Assembly (NCBI GenBank): GCA_949825045.1
Contig: OX463827.1
Coordinates: 1,200,501-1,264,500 of the forward strand
DNA length: 64,000 bases
Direction of reading: 5' to 3'
Source: Argyresthia goedartella
Lineage: Eukaryota; Arthropoda; Insecta; Lepidoptera; Argyresthiidae
Part shown: piece after piece, positions 20,243 to 30,861 of the stretch
Position numbering within the stretch: the first letter of the stretch is position 1
Layout: each line of letters opens with the position of its first letter
Made by a program: the position numbers and the translations under genes
The notes under the pieces: model-generated
Databases searched by the model: none
Told to the model about the DNA's origin: nothing
What the model saw: only the letters and a program-made list of their open reading frames with translations

Positions 20243-20880
20243 TCAGGTCTCTCACTAATTTGTAGAATTTGGAAATATTTTTCTGTACTAATATATTAAG
20301 GGAAGCATACTGAAGGGCATGGTCAGATAAACCCAACTCAACAACGCCCGATGTGTTTAAGTCCACATTTGAAATAATATTATCTAGACAGGTCTGGCTA
20401 TGATTTGTGATAAGCGTTGGTTCTGCTATAAATAGCTTCATACAATATGACTGGAGCAGACTTAAGAATTCATTCGATTCCGCAGACCCGACAAGCGTAT
20501 CGATATTAAAATCACCGCAAATTTTTACATTACGCTCTTTATGTCTTAAAACTAGGTTGAGTACATTTTCAAAATACTTAAAAAAAATATCGTCCTTAAT
20601 TTTTTTCGGTCTGTATGCACAGATAATGTAACTACCGCCCAAGTTAATACCGTAGATTTCGAAGGTATTGGGAATAGACAATTCATTTATTTTAGTTAGC
20701 TCGATATGCTGAGTGCCCTCCCTGATGTAGATGCTCGACACACCTTTACTCCTTCTTCCATTTCGACAAAAACTAGTGGCCAATTTAAAACCTTGCAAAC
20801 TTATCGTTGCCAACTCTCGAGTATTATAGCCCTCCATTATGTAGCAGTCACATAAACTACTATTAGTGCTTAACTTTTCT
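20172..20880 (-). pseudogene. LINE-B ORF2, apurinic-type endonuclease domain, 5'-truncated
   Basis: From about 20800 leftwards the frame reads FKLATSFCRNGRRSKGVSSI, ICAYRPKKIKD, the catalytic CGDFNIDTLVGS, EPTLITNHSQTCLDNIISN and the LSDHALQYAS motif (the usual SDH). These are the exonuclease-endonuclease-phosphatase motifs of LINE ORF2. The first motif (Asn/Glu near the N-terminus) is missing, so the copy is truncated. About 45 bases near 20820-20866 are nearly identical to REP-N; the frame stays open through it. The frame ends at a stop at 20172, and the RT continues one frame over. Confidence 0.85.
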
Positions 20881-20885
20881 TGTGC

Positions 20886-20932
20886 GATGGCACGGAACCC
20901 TTCGGGTGCGAGTTCGACCCGCACTTGACCAA
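20886..20932 (-). repeat. REP-P terminal fragment
   Basis: GGCACGGAACCCTTCGGGTG and CGACCCGCACTTGACC on the plus strand are the reverse of the REP-P left end (GGTCAAGTGCGGGTCG and AGGGTTCCGT). It abuts the truncated 5' end of LINE-B. Confidence 0.65.
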
Positions 20933-21362
20933 TATTTTAACGACCGGTATTGGAGGTTATTTTGTAAATATCTGGATCATTTTTTTTTATTTTTGGATAT
21001 CTTGATTATGGTGCTATCATGCAAATCAAACAAATTTATTTTGTTTATGCAAAAACGGGAGTAACGATTTTTTTCAAACTTCTCGTCATAGTGTCTCTTA
21101 ATATCATCTATAACATGGCATACTCGGTTATTACCGCAAAACTCTAAAAATGGTAGCTCCCATACAATATGCACACAGTGCCATATATCCCGTACATTAG
21201 GCGGCGGCGGGCGGAGTAAGCTCATACTGCGGGGCATGGTTAAAGTAGAAAGTAGTGTGTGTGTAGTTTTTAATTATTTGGTAGTCTTAAATTCTTAGCT
21301 TATTTTAATTGACGATGCACTTTGCGGATTTTTAAAAGAAAGTAGTTGTTTTATATGGTGGA
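20933..21362. other. No gene recognised
   Basis: AT-rich, with a GC-richer patch near 21195-21235. An 86-codon minus-strand frame ends there; no motif is visible. Confidence 0.4.
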
Positions 21363-21557
21363 GTGGTTGTTAGGGACATCATTCTGAACAACTTTTAGTA
21401 TGGGGCCCACTTGATGAGAGCAACTTTATTTTCAACTCCCACCATATAACTCAGGTGAGCGCTAGGCCCAAAATGTACTAAGATAATCAAAATAAAGTTG
21501 CTCTGATCACGTCGGTTCCATAGTAAAAGTTGTTCAGAATAATGTCCCTAAAACCAC
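21363..21557. mobile_element. MITE-L copy 1 (~195 bp, inverted ends)
   Basis: The left end GTTGTTAGGGACATCATTCT continues GAACAACTTTTA. The right end is the inverse, TAAAAGTTGTTCAGAATAAT then GTCCCTAA. An inner pair, AGAGCAACTTTATTTT and AAAATAAAGTTGCTCT, extends the foldback. A second copy lies at 27541-27712. Confidence 0.85.
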
Positions 21558-22889
21558 CGTTCGGCTTGCAACTCCCTTTCTGTTAGGCCCTGTATACTTT
21601 ATCTTAGAACTTCATAAAACGTCTCCTAAACGCCTGCACACGAATATACACAAACTATTATTTAAATAACAACACCGAAAGCATCATGCGAGAAAGTTAG
21701 TAGAGGATGGCCTGCACAATTTAATTTTGTTTATACATCTCGAACCAACGCGTAACCACCAAACCGTTCATCTAAGCCACCGCAATGTTTTGCCCCAAAA
21801 TATTTATTCGTTCAATGAAACTTCTAAACCAACCAACCAAGGTTTTCATGAAATGATCAATTCTATGATACGGCCCCGAAATATGCAAGGAGCGGTTCAC
21901 CGGCAAACTCTGTGTTCGCAGGATATGCTCCGAGAACTAAAACAGCCGAATGAAATTCAAAATGGAGCTAATTGAAATAGCATCGGCACCCCAGGCAACC
22001 TCGATAATGTTACCGCTCTAAAACACAGAATAATTAGGATGGAAGGACGCGCCGCCCGAATTGAATCCACTTGTCATTTGTTACGGCGGACGGGGTAAGT
22101 GCTGTGTAGAAGACACAAAGCTATATAAATGCAAATTAATTCTCGTAGTACAAACATATCACAAGTCCCGGAAACTGTTATTTTTTATCTTATTTTATTT
22201 AGGGGCTTTGGCACTTATTAAACTATCACTAATATACTTATAAATTTAAATTGCCTTTCTAGACAGACATTCAGCTAGAAAAGTCTGAAAAATAACTAAA
22301 TCTGAAATATTTATCTTAAGTGAGGTCACAACTGCGTCTCTTTCGTTTTTGTTTCCAATACACTCTAGTAAGTGATGAATGTCTTCCACTTTACCAGACT
22401 CTCACACTTGGCTGATTGTACTTTTTTCATTGGGAAATTGAAACTATTTAGTAGATTATGTCCAGAGCGGATTCCATGGGCCACTATTATAAGTTTCCTT
22501 AAGGAACAGACACACGCAAAAACATTGTTAATTGAAAACCGCAACAAGACTTGTACTTAGGCATTGTGATCCGGCAGAGGGTTAGATGGATGGCACTTCC
22601 ATTGCCAGTTCTCGTCTCTCCTGACTCTATCGGAGCAATAACAGTATGTGTGCCGAGAGTACGTACACCATAAACGTTCGTACACGTTCGTACGGGGGGG
22701 TGATTGCGCCTGCAGCCATTTGATCAGGCGAGTCAACATGCATATTGCGCTTTAAGATTTACGTGAAATAACTGATGTGATGAGGCATGAGATCTAACTA
22801 TCCAATCTGTTTATCTGATCTCTCTTATAAATGTAGCCCATTTATATTTCAACCGAGGAGCACAGGCCTTAAAGGGTAAGATAATATAA
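21558..22889. other. No gene recognised; core-D echo at about 21768-21805
   Basis: TCATCTAAGCCACCGCAATG and TTTTGCCCC near 21770 match the 3' end of core-D. An 82-codon plus frame (21727-21975) and two frames near 22365-22560 lack any motif I know. No splice-like or promoter signal supports a gene. Confidence 0.4.
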
Positions 22890-23320
22890 GATAGATTGAT
22901 CGGATAGATAGATTGATCGGAATTCTATGTCAACGATCAATCTATCTCTTCAATAAATCTATCTCTCTGATCAATCTATCTATCCGATCAATCCATCTAT
23001 CTGATCAATCTATCTATCCGATCAATCTATCTATCCGATCAATCTATCTATCCGATCAAAATATCAATCCGATCAATCTATCTTCCCGATCAATCTATAT
23101 ATCCGATCAATCTATCAATCCCATCAATTTATCTATCCGATCAAAATATCAATCCGATCAATCTATCTTCCCGATCAATCTATATATCCGATCAATCTAT
23201 CTATCCGATCAATCTATCAATCCCATCAATTTATCTATCCGATCAATCTATCAATCCGATCAATCTATCAATACGATCAGTCTATTAATCCGATCATTCT
23301 ATCAATCAATCAACCTAAGA
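22890..23320. repeat. 17-bp minisatellite (GATCAATCTATCTATCC), with an inverted start and an 85-bp higher-order unit
   Basis: The monomer is 17 bp, with variants ATATC, TTCCC and ATATA at fixed places. An 85-bp (five-monomer) block beginning CAAAATATCAATCC recurs at about 23057 and 23142. The first ~30 bp (22890-22920) read in the opposite orientation (GATAGATTGATCGG), with a 14-bp non-repeat between the two orientations. The 139-codon frame across it is an artefact of the repeat. Confidence 0.95.
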
Positions 23321-25417
23321 CGACCCATATAGGTTTAGGGTTTTTTTGATCCCCCCTTGATTGATTCTGGGTACCCTGGGTACCCACGTTCTAGGTTTTG
23401 AATTCTATTACCATGGCATAAAGTTCAAAATTTCGACCCGTTAAAATGTCGAAGTCAATCATGCTGTTATCATATCACGAATACAAAGGTTCTTGTACGT
23501 GTCGGTACACTTCTTACGTAGCAAGTAGAGGTTAGTAATGTCAATTAGAGTGCGTCGAATTCCGCTTATTCCTAATGGTTCAATTCGATAATTCAGTTGA
23601 CTAAACTGGTGGGTTTTTTTTCCCACTAGTTCAGTTGAAATGAGCGTAAACACTCACAGCGTCGCCACCTCCGCGCTGGTGCCGCAGCGGACGCTACGGT
23701 AAACAAAACGAATGCTAAATATTGTTGTATTCTAAATCTAACCAAGCAAAAAAACTGCGTCAGTCAGCGCTTTAGTTGATTTACATATTATTGCCATTCT
23801 TGTTTACAATATAACATTGTTTAGTATTCGGATTTGGTATATAACCTAATAAAATTGTTGAACATCAATAAAATTGATATTCTATTTCATGGGCATGGGA
23901 CTTTTTCAAAACGTAGCTTAAACTAAGACAACGGTAATACATGAAACAACTATCCAAGTTAAGTGGTGTTCCTTTAATTCCGCGTTGGTACCTTAAAACA
24001 AATGGAAACAAAACAACGTAAACTTCAAAGAGATGTTACAGTTCACTAAACAATCTTAAACAAAACAAACCCTACAAATATCTGAAGTCGACGCCGCAAT
24101 GGGTTGTTTTCAGAGGTCCATGGAAAGTTCATACAAACACATGGGCACATGGACCTCGGGGAACAACGGACATATTCTACATTTGTTTTATTTCATATGT
24201 ACTGTTTCCTGTTTTTACCTTATAAGTATGCATACGTGAAGATTCCAGCACACTCAAAAACATGAGTCCTAATGCTGCAATTGTTTATTCCGAACTGTCT
24301 CTATGTTCATTATGATAAAGGGTAAGTTTGAGGTTCTCTAGTCAAAGCCAAAAGTGAATACATTATCTTAAGACTTTCTGTTTTTCTTGTGTTGTAATCC
24401 AGTTCGATTCTCAGTATCGAGTATCGAGTGTCATGTAATACCATATGTATGTACCTATGTATGTTTAAACAGCAGTGACAACGAGTTTAGAATTGCGATC
24501 TAGCGAGCGACTTGAAACTTTCGAACAACTTCCCACAAGTCGTGAAAGAACTCTTCAAATGTGCAGCACGTGTGCTCTTCAGAGCCCACAACTAAATAAA
24601 TAATGTGACAGACACACTCCAGTAACTTTATCTTGAACATAACATAACATAAAAAAAAACATCTATTGCTGTTCGCACCGTCAGCAAAATCTGCTGTCCC
24701 CTTCTTGTGAGCCCCTTTTGATCCCCGTCGTTAAAGCGCTATTGTGGAGTAAATATGTTATAGATACACAATATACACACATACATAATCCTATCAAAAC
24801 TCTACCTTTTAGCTTTGCCGTGGTCGGAGAAAAGGTTTTGATCTACTTTTGGTCGTGGGATAAGAGGCAAGATGGTAAACTCGATGGATTTATCTTAGCG
24901 AATTTGGGTAAGGATACAGCTGTCGCAAAATAATCTGCTGTCAAGGTAATAAATAAATTATTTATTTTGAAGCTCCACGACATAATAAATACACAATAAA
25001 AGGACTAAATTGAGTGCGTAGTTAGTGGCCGAGCCTCAATCGTTAACTATATTCTTTGACCAAACTCCTTGCGGGACCTATTTATATATAGTTTAAAAAA
25101 GTTTAGTTTTGATAATTGGGTTTTGCAAATAAACTTCATAAGAAAAGCAACTTGCGAGTCGAATGAATTTCATAGCGTATAGGAAGATATATCATAATTA
25201 ACTATAACTCATTCATAGTTAAGGTTACCAATAAGCATAACACAAGAATAATGTCCTCGGGTAAATGTTGCTGTTGTTCCTGAAGTATCGAATTATTTTG
25301 GTGATAGAACTCTAAAAAAACGTTTACCTTACTTATACAATAGTTGTCCCTAGGACATTCCTAGTAAGAACAATAAGAGGAAGTTTAAGAATTCCCTTAA
25401 AAAATATCTGTTAGGTA
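23321..25417. other. No gene recognised over about 2.1 kb
   Basis: Apparently unique AT-rich DNA. A small inverted repeat (GGGTACCCTGGGTACCC) lies near 23370 and an imperfect foldback around an eight-T loop near 23590-23640. Frames at 23653-23459 (minus) and 24718-24933 (plus) show no motif. Confidence 0.4.
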
Positions 25418-25624
25418 GTGTCTTTAACTGTTAGTTTGTCTTTAACTGTTAGTTTGTCTTTAACTGTTAGTTTGTCTTTAACTGTTATTTTGTCTTTAAC
25501 TGTTAGTTTGTCTTTAACTGTTAGTTTGTCTTTAACTGTTAGTTTGTCTTTAACTGTTAGTTTGTCTTTAACTGTTAGTTTGTCTTTAACTGTTAGTTTG
25601 TCTTTAACTGTTAGTTTGTCTTTT
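25418..25624. repeat. 18-bp minisatellite, 11 copies
   Basis: The unit TGTCTTTAACTGTTAGTT is repeated 11 times with one substitution (copy 4, TTATTT). Because 18 is a multiple of three, it keeps a frame open (SLTVSL repeats). I do not regard this as coding. Confidence 0.97.
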
Positions 25625-25989
25625 GGTGAGACTCATGATCTCTCAGTCAAACAATTCAAATGGTTTTGTGAAACAATTGTTAGTTGTTAAGTTTTTATCG
25701 TATGTAATAAATAAATAAATAAACATTAAAGCGTATTTTCATTTGAAACAAATGCTTACGAAATACATTTGATTAAGTATTTCAGACTGACTTTGAATAT
25801 TACACACATAGCAAATTAGTGTAGTATTAATTTGTGCTAAATTAAACTATAGTGTGGCGAGTATTTAAACACGGTAAGGATGGTTACAGTTTGATGAATA
25901 TTAATGTGGTCGAAAATGTTCTTCACTTTGACTTTAGTATTTGAAAGTGTGGTTTAGAAGAATTTCACTAAATTACTTTCAGTAAGTTC
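25625..25989. other. No gene recognised; short AAAT run at about 25706-25724
   Basis: The AATAAATAAATAAATAAA run directly after the minisatellite resembles a retroelement tail but has no recognisable body. Confidence 0.4.
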
Positions 25990-26335
25990 AGAACCGTCCA
26001 TGGCCTAGCGACATTCGCACTCGCAAATGATATTGCGGGTAGCAACATCTGGCCGAGACGGCCACTGGATGGTCGTCCGTTCTATGTGGCATTTGTTACG
26101 GACGCGTGTTTCGGGTGAAACGTTAAGGTAGGTCCCGGCTACTATCGCTGTTCGGTGCTAGTAGTCGTAAATCTGTGTCAGAGGCCCTAAGAGGGCAGCT
26201 TGATAACTTCTGACATTCGGGTTGGCCACAAGCCCGACACTCCTCCATCAACCTGCACTGAACCAGCGTGGTGGCGTATGGCTCAATCTTACTCGTATCT
26301 GGGTAAAGGCCCGTGAACGTCGGTGGGGACATGGG
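25990..26335 (+). repeat. REP-G copy 1 (SINE-like)
   Basis: CCATGGCCTAGCGACATTCG near the left end resembles a tRNA A-box. CAACATCTGGCCGAGACGG, GTGTCAGAGGCCCTAAGAGG, GTTGGCCACAAGCCCGACAC and CCTCCATCAACCTGCACTGA follow in order. The same blocks occur in reverse order and orientation at 55420-55785. Confidence 0.75.
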
Positions 26336-27540
26336 CTACAATTGTTTACGTGTATGAAAGTATTTCATTCAACCACAATCACAGCTAGATGTTTATCTCT
26401 GTGTATTCTGGTATCCACTCCTCAAACAAAAGCAAATTGAAATCGGACTAAATTAATTTTATGCTAACAATACCACACAATTTTGCTGTCCATTCAATAT
26501 CTGTGTGAATAATTGACTTATTTCTCATATCTTTTGTGTGTACAGAGCTCTGCGTCACAAAATGTGCGATACAGTTCACATTGCTTTATTCCCAGCAGTC
26601 GATCCAAAAATCACGTAGCATGTTTTGTCGCAGTTCTCGCTAGTGATTCATTCAAAAATCTAGTCCCTACACGATACAAAATATTACACACATAACACTA
26701 CATGGTAATGTATCGTATGAAGCGTCCCAGTCTCAACATAATAGCATGTTTGAGTTGACCTCGTACTGACGGTGACGGTGTACCAAGCTCTGTGTGTAAT
26801 CTGTAACCGGGCCCGGGGGGCAGGCTGCGCCCGACGACAGCCTGATTAATCTCCACAATCCATCCAACCCTAACTTCTCGTACGTTTTTACAAATTCACC
26901 GAAATCATAATGTTTTAGATCGACTTCTGAGAACGAGGGCTTTTAACCGGATGATATTTCAGAGTTAAAACGTGATCTCAACTTTCAGTTGCCAGTAAAA
27001 GTGGATGCAAACATTGTCTTGCTATGATGAATTATCCCCTTCAAAATATAATCAAACAAATCAAAATACTGATAATTGTGCCCATCAATCAAAAGATATT
27101 TAGCTTAATTTCAAATGGATATCGGGAAAGCGTATCGTATCACACAGGTGCCTAATTTATGACGAGATGATACATAACACAGGCTGGTGCATTCTATGAA
27201 TCGTTTGAGTCGCTAAGTTTGTGCAAATAGGATAGGAAAGGGGTGATATATAATTTCCGAACCAAGTTGAATCACGCCAATAAAGTAGTTGAACGTATCA
27301 CTTAACCTAAAGCTAAGTGCTAGTATCCGGACAAAGGCAACAATAGACTCACACAAATATGCACTAACACATAGCTGGTGAGGTTTCGAAATTCCAATGT
27401 GGCCCGAACACGATGTAGTCCTCCCGAGTGAGCTATGGAGCCATATTAGGGAGTTTGTGCAACTTGATATACAAGACAATACAAGCTAATGCATAGCAGG
27501 AATACAGTATGTAACAGAAAGGTGTATTCATATTTTAAGG
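26336..27540. other. No gene recognised over about 1.2 kb
   Basis: Mostly AT-rich, with a GC-rich patch (GGGCCCGGGGGGCAGG near 26810). No frame shows a known motif. Confidence 0.4.
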
Positions 27541-27712
27541 TGTTGTTAGGGACATCATTCTGAACAACTTTTACCATGACATTTGATCAGACCAACTTTA
27601 TTTTTCATTCTTACATATGTTTTGGTCAGCTGATTTGTAGGGAACTAAGTTCCTCTGATGAAATCGGTTTTATAGAGAACGTTAGTGAGAATTATGTCCC
27701 TAACAACATAGC
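27541..27712. mobile_element. MITE-L copy 2
   Basis: The left end TGTTGTTAGGGACATCATTC then TGAACAACTTTTACCATG is the same as copy 1. The right end is GAGAATTATGTCCCTAACAA. The interior is diverged from copy 1 (ACTTTATTTTTCATTC is shared). Confidence 0.8.
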
Positions 27713-27973
27713 CTGTATATCAGATATTAACTTGTATGATTATAACATTAACATATACCCTCACACACAGTGATTTTATTTTTTACATAAATATTCCTCA
27801 AGGCTCCAAAATATATGATACGATATGAGTCGGGTACGATTTAAATATCTGTACATATCGTGAACTGGAACTCCCAGCTTATTAATTTAGAATTGCCTAG
27901 AAGAGGCCAGGTCATCAGTGAAAGATAGTAAAAGTTCTTTTACCATTTATTAATACCAATTACAGTATACTCG

Positions 27974-28374
27974 TATATGTCACAGTAAGATAGTCAAAAC
28001 CGTAAGTTGATAAACTAACGTTTTTTTTCTCGTAAGTTGGTCAACTATCAACAGATAGTAAACTGTAGCATACTGCTTACTATATGACGGGTAAGTTGAT
28101 CAACTAACGGTTAAAAGTAAGGTTAAATAGTAAACTGGTTTGAACTTGAATTGTAAACGAAATACCAGAGCAAACACTGCGGTAGCTTAGGTAAAGACTA
28201 GAGAGGGCGAGCGCAGCGAAGCCCCCGAATAGTCTTCGTGTTAGGTTGACATGTAATAACAAAAGAAACGTAAATTCTAAACCCTCTCGGTCTGGTTTAC
28301 TATCTGCCGATAGTTGGTCAACTATCGCGTTAGTTTATCAACTAACGGTTTTGACTATCTTCCGGTGACATATA
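27974..28374 (-). mobile_element. MITE-T copy 1: ~400 bp with ~40-bp inverted ends and core-D
   Basis: The left end TATGTCACAGTAAGATAGTC then AAAACCGT and the right end ACGGTTTTGACTATCTTCCG then GTGACATA are inverses. AGTTGATAAACTAACG and GTTGGTCAACTATC palindromic motifs lie inside each end. Core-D is at about 28165-28268 on the minus strand. Partners lie at 51155-51445 and 54286-54589. Confidence 0.85.
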
Positions 28375-28377
28375 TAA

Positions 28378-28602
28378 CTTAATTCTATCAGGACGGACAC
28401 TCGAATCAAATGCTCGAATGCATTCGAGCTGAGTGTCCTGACAGCATACGCTGAGCTTACAGAGCCACAGAATGTGTTCCGACAAATGCAACGAGGAAGC
28501 GTGGTCGACCCAGGAGAGTGGGTTGATGAACTAGCTAAGAACTGGTGGATGACCGCTCAGGATCTAGAAGAGTGCTGGAAGCTGTGGGACGTTATGGACT
28601 AA
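28378..28602 (+). CDS. Candidate orphan terminal exon or captured coding fragment (75 codons), function unknown
   Basis: A frame open from 28378 ends at TAA 28600-28602. It has no ATG at its left end but a plausible splice acceptor (TTCTATCAG at 28383-28391). The last 50 codons look protein-like and unlike the surrounding DNA: AYAELTEPQNVFRQMQRGSV, then a Trp-rich acidic tail with GEWVDELAKNWWMT and EECWKLWDVMD. GC content and codon use are higher than in the neighbours. MITE-T sits immediately upstream. I do not recognise the family. It could be the last exon of a host gene, a fragment of a transposon protein, or chance. A 14-bp palindrome (TCGAATGCATTCGA) overlaps its start. Confidence 0.3.
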   Translation, partial: LNSIRTDTRIKCSNAFELSVLTAYAELTEPQNVFRQMQRGSVVDPGEWVDELAKNWWMTAQDLEECWKLWDVMD

Positions 28603-29941
28603 TATAATAACATAAATCAGTACACTAACACGAACTGGTGGTTTATCTGTATTGGCGAGTGTTACTTATTTAAAAAAATGCTTCAAACATAAAACGAAAC
28701 CATAGACGAAACAGTGTAACAGAATAAATATCTCTCAAGAAGTTACATATTCTAATAATGTGATTTGATAACAGACTTGTTAATTAGAATATGATTATAT
28801 TATTATTATTATTGCTATCGCTATTAATGTATTCATTTGGAAGTTCGTTGACCATATCTGGCAAAAAGTACATTCATGTTTTAGTTCCATAAGTATTATT
28901 ATATCTAGGTTATGTAAATAAGGGGCTACATGCTGTAGCTAAGTTTGCGTGATCTAGACGATTTTTTTCTTTTAAAACGCCTTGTTACTATCTTCATCGA
29001 TAAGTGATATTTCATTTCGCCGTATACGTCTAGTATTTTACAGTATTGGAAAAGATTAATTTTGTTTTTCTTATATTATGGTCAACTCGATATTTGCAAT
29101 AAACTGTACAACGACCACAATACGAACACTACAACCACTCTTAAGATCAGATCTCCCCTCTAACTGTTGTTCAGTGGGGGGGAGAGGGAAAGAGGGGTTT
29201 GTATAAGGGAGCACATCCCAGCGATATTTAATGACGCTCGTTAGAGACAAAACACTTGAACGGCGAAAGCTTGATGTTAACAAACGTGCCCGTCGTTACA
29301 GATCGTGGTCGAAGTCGAAGCTGAGCGGGCGCTGTTTAATTATAAAGGTACTTAATACGAGTACTAGTATTATATAATAGAATTTTGTAATAAAATAAAG
29401 TTACAGTTAAGTCAAATTTGCGACACGCCGCAACATCAAATTTCGATATGTCAAATGTTACTTTACTCTCTAAAGACCGTCTTCAAATATAGTTGTCATG
29501 AAATCGTGTGGCGTCACCTATCAGGCTATCCACATACTAACATACAAGATGGATGTCAAGCAAATAAACGCAACAATTGACAGAAGTTGTCCACAGATGT
29601 CATCACGGATCGCAGAAACAATTGACAATAGATCATGCATCGCGCAAGAGAAGTTTCTTCGGTTACTAACTATATATAGAACGTCCGAGCACAAGCTGTT
29701 GGACCAGTGGTCCCCAGTCGTAGCAACCTGGAGCGGAGAATTCCCTTTTACGGACCTACTATCCACGGCGGACGCAGCCACCTCACACCTCTACTATATA
29801 TAGCCGCTCTCGTCGCTTCAATCATACGTTTAAGATGAGGCGTCACAAAAAAGTTCATTGAAAAATGGTCAATTACGGGATGGACTCGTAACATCGTACA
29901 GGAAAACTTAAGGGTTAAAAATAACATAATAACATAATAAT
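28603..29941. other. No firm gene; 101-codon frame at 29498-29803 and TATA-like sites
   Basis: The frame at 29498-29803 begins with ATG and is GC-richer than its flanks, but its translation has no motif I know. It ends in CTATATATAG (about 29793-29803), and TCAATCA follows roughly 25 bases later. That spacing resembles an arthropod TATA box plus initiator. A second CTATATATAG lies near 29669-29679. The rest is AT-rich spacer with a short ATT run near 28800. Confidence 0.3.
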
Positions 29942-30398
29942 AGTAGTTTATGTGACTGCTACATAATGGAGGGCATTAATACTCGAGAGTAATAATATCA
30001 CTCGAGAGTTTTAATGCCCAATTATGTACAGTTACATACACTAGTTTATCTACACACATATCATAAGCTCTCTTTGATGTGTACAGGAACCGCATGTTTG
30101 ACCGGCATTGTGGCTCTGCAGTTGTTTAGCTTCTGTTTAGTTCTGTAGTACCAACTTCACGCAGGCGGGCGTCGGCGTTCGAAATTTGAATGTCAGTACC
30201 AACTTCACAGACAACTAGGGGCGGCGCGCAGTCGGGCGTCGGCGTTCGAAATTTGACTGTCATAATATGTAGAAAAACTACACATTATGGTCATAATGTG
30301 TAATTTTTCAGATAAGAAATGAAGTTTTACCAAGTAGTTTAACATTATGCTGATCGTAACGTACGGTTTTTGTACGCAGTATGATACGTGTGTAGATA
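29942..30398 (-). mobile_element. MITE-M copy (30047-30398) with REP-N (29942-30046)
   Basis: MITE-M runs here in reverse: TATCTACACACATATCATAA at the left and ATGATACGTGTGTAGATA at the right. It differs from the others by a ~65-bp internal tandem duplication (GGGCGTCGGCGTTCGAAATT occurs twice, near 30168 and 30234). REP-N on its left has the foldback TACTCGAGAGTAATAATATC then ACTCGAGAGT. Confidence 0.88.
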
Positions 30399-30654
30399 AA
30401 AATAATTATATATGTCCGAACTTGGTTTCGAATACAACCCCTACAGTTGCGGAACCACCGTCCAACCCATTGCGCCGCTTAACCTTTCGAGCCCTAGACC
30501 TGGTTGTGAGACATCGCGATTTTGAACTTCATGTCGATTTAATAAAATTCAAAACGATAACGGCACTGTGGCACCACAATGGCATCACCAAGGCGTTAAG
30601 ACGCTGATTTGCGGTGAAATTTAATCATGACGATTTCTTAATTCGCAGGAGCAG
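30399..30654. other. No gene recognised; possible old repeat
   Basis: AATTCAAAACGATAACGGCA near 30546 resembles AATTCAAAAACTATAACGG near 37266, which hints at an old shared repeat. An 86-codon plus frame here shows no motif. Confidence 0.35.
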
Positions 30655-30840
30655 GGATAATGAAAAAAGTCTCTTGTATGGGGAAAATTTCGTCTCGTTC
30701 GTTGTGTTTTGCTATGGCGGTAATAGAAATACTCTCTGTGAAAATTTCAACTCTCCACCTATTTTGGTTCATCAGATAGAGCCTGGTTGAGGACAGACAG
30801 AAGGTCGGACAGGCTTAATAACAATGTGAGCTGCGAGTGA
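30655..30840 (+). repeat. REP-P fragment, diverged
   Basis: TCTCTTGTATGGGGAAAATT, CTCTGTGAAAATTTCAACTC and AGAGCCTGGTTGAGGACAGA are in family order. The characteristic right end is degraded. Confidence 0.7.
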
Positions 30841-30861
30841 TATGTGCTTGTGAGAGGCTTG

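Larger units (their letters stand above)
17795..20880 (-). mobile_element. CR1/jockey-group LINE (LINE-B), 5'-truncated
   Basis: This is a minus-strand non-LTR retrotransposon with endonuclease (20870-20200) and RT (20240-18063) but no RNase H. Its 3' end is an ACGAAACGAA-type short repeat at about 17798-17820. The 5' end is lost at about 20870-20880, where it joins REP-N-like and REP-P sequence. It is a different subfamily from LINE-A and LINE-C: the RT reads MFADDVSVLF against LFADDTSLIF. Two frameshifts and no other visible break in the coding part. Confidence 0.9.

Noticed and set aside
22913..23332. 139-codon frame of SIRSIYQSDQ-type repeats
   Set aside because: Product of the 17-bp satellite: 17 x 3 bp keeps a cyclic open frame. 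Low complexity and no flanking coding signal.
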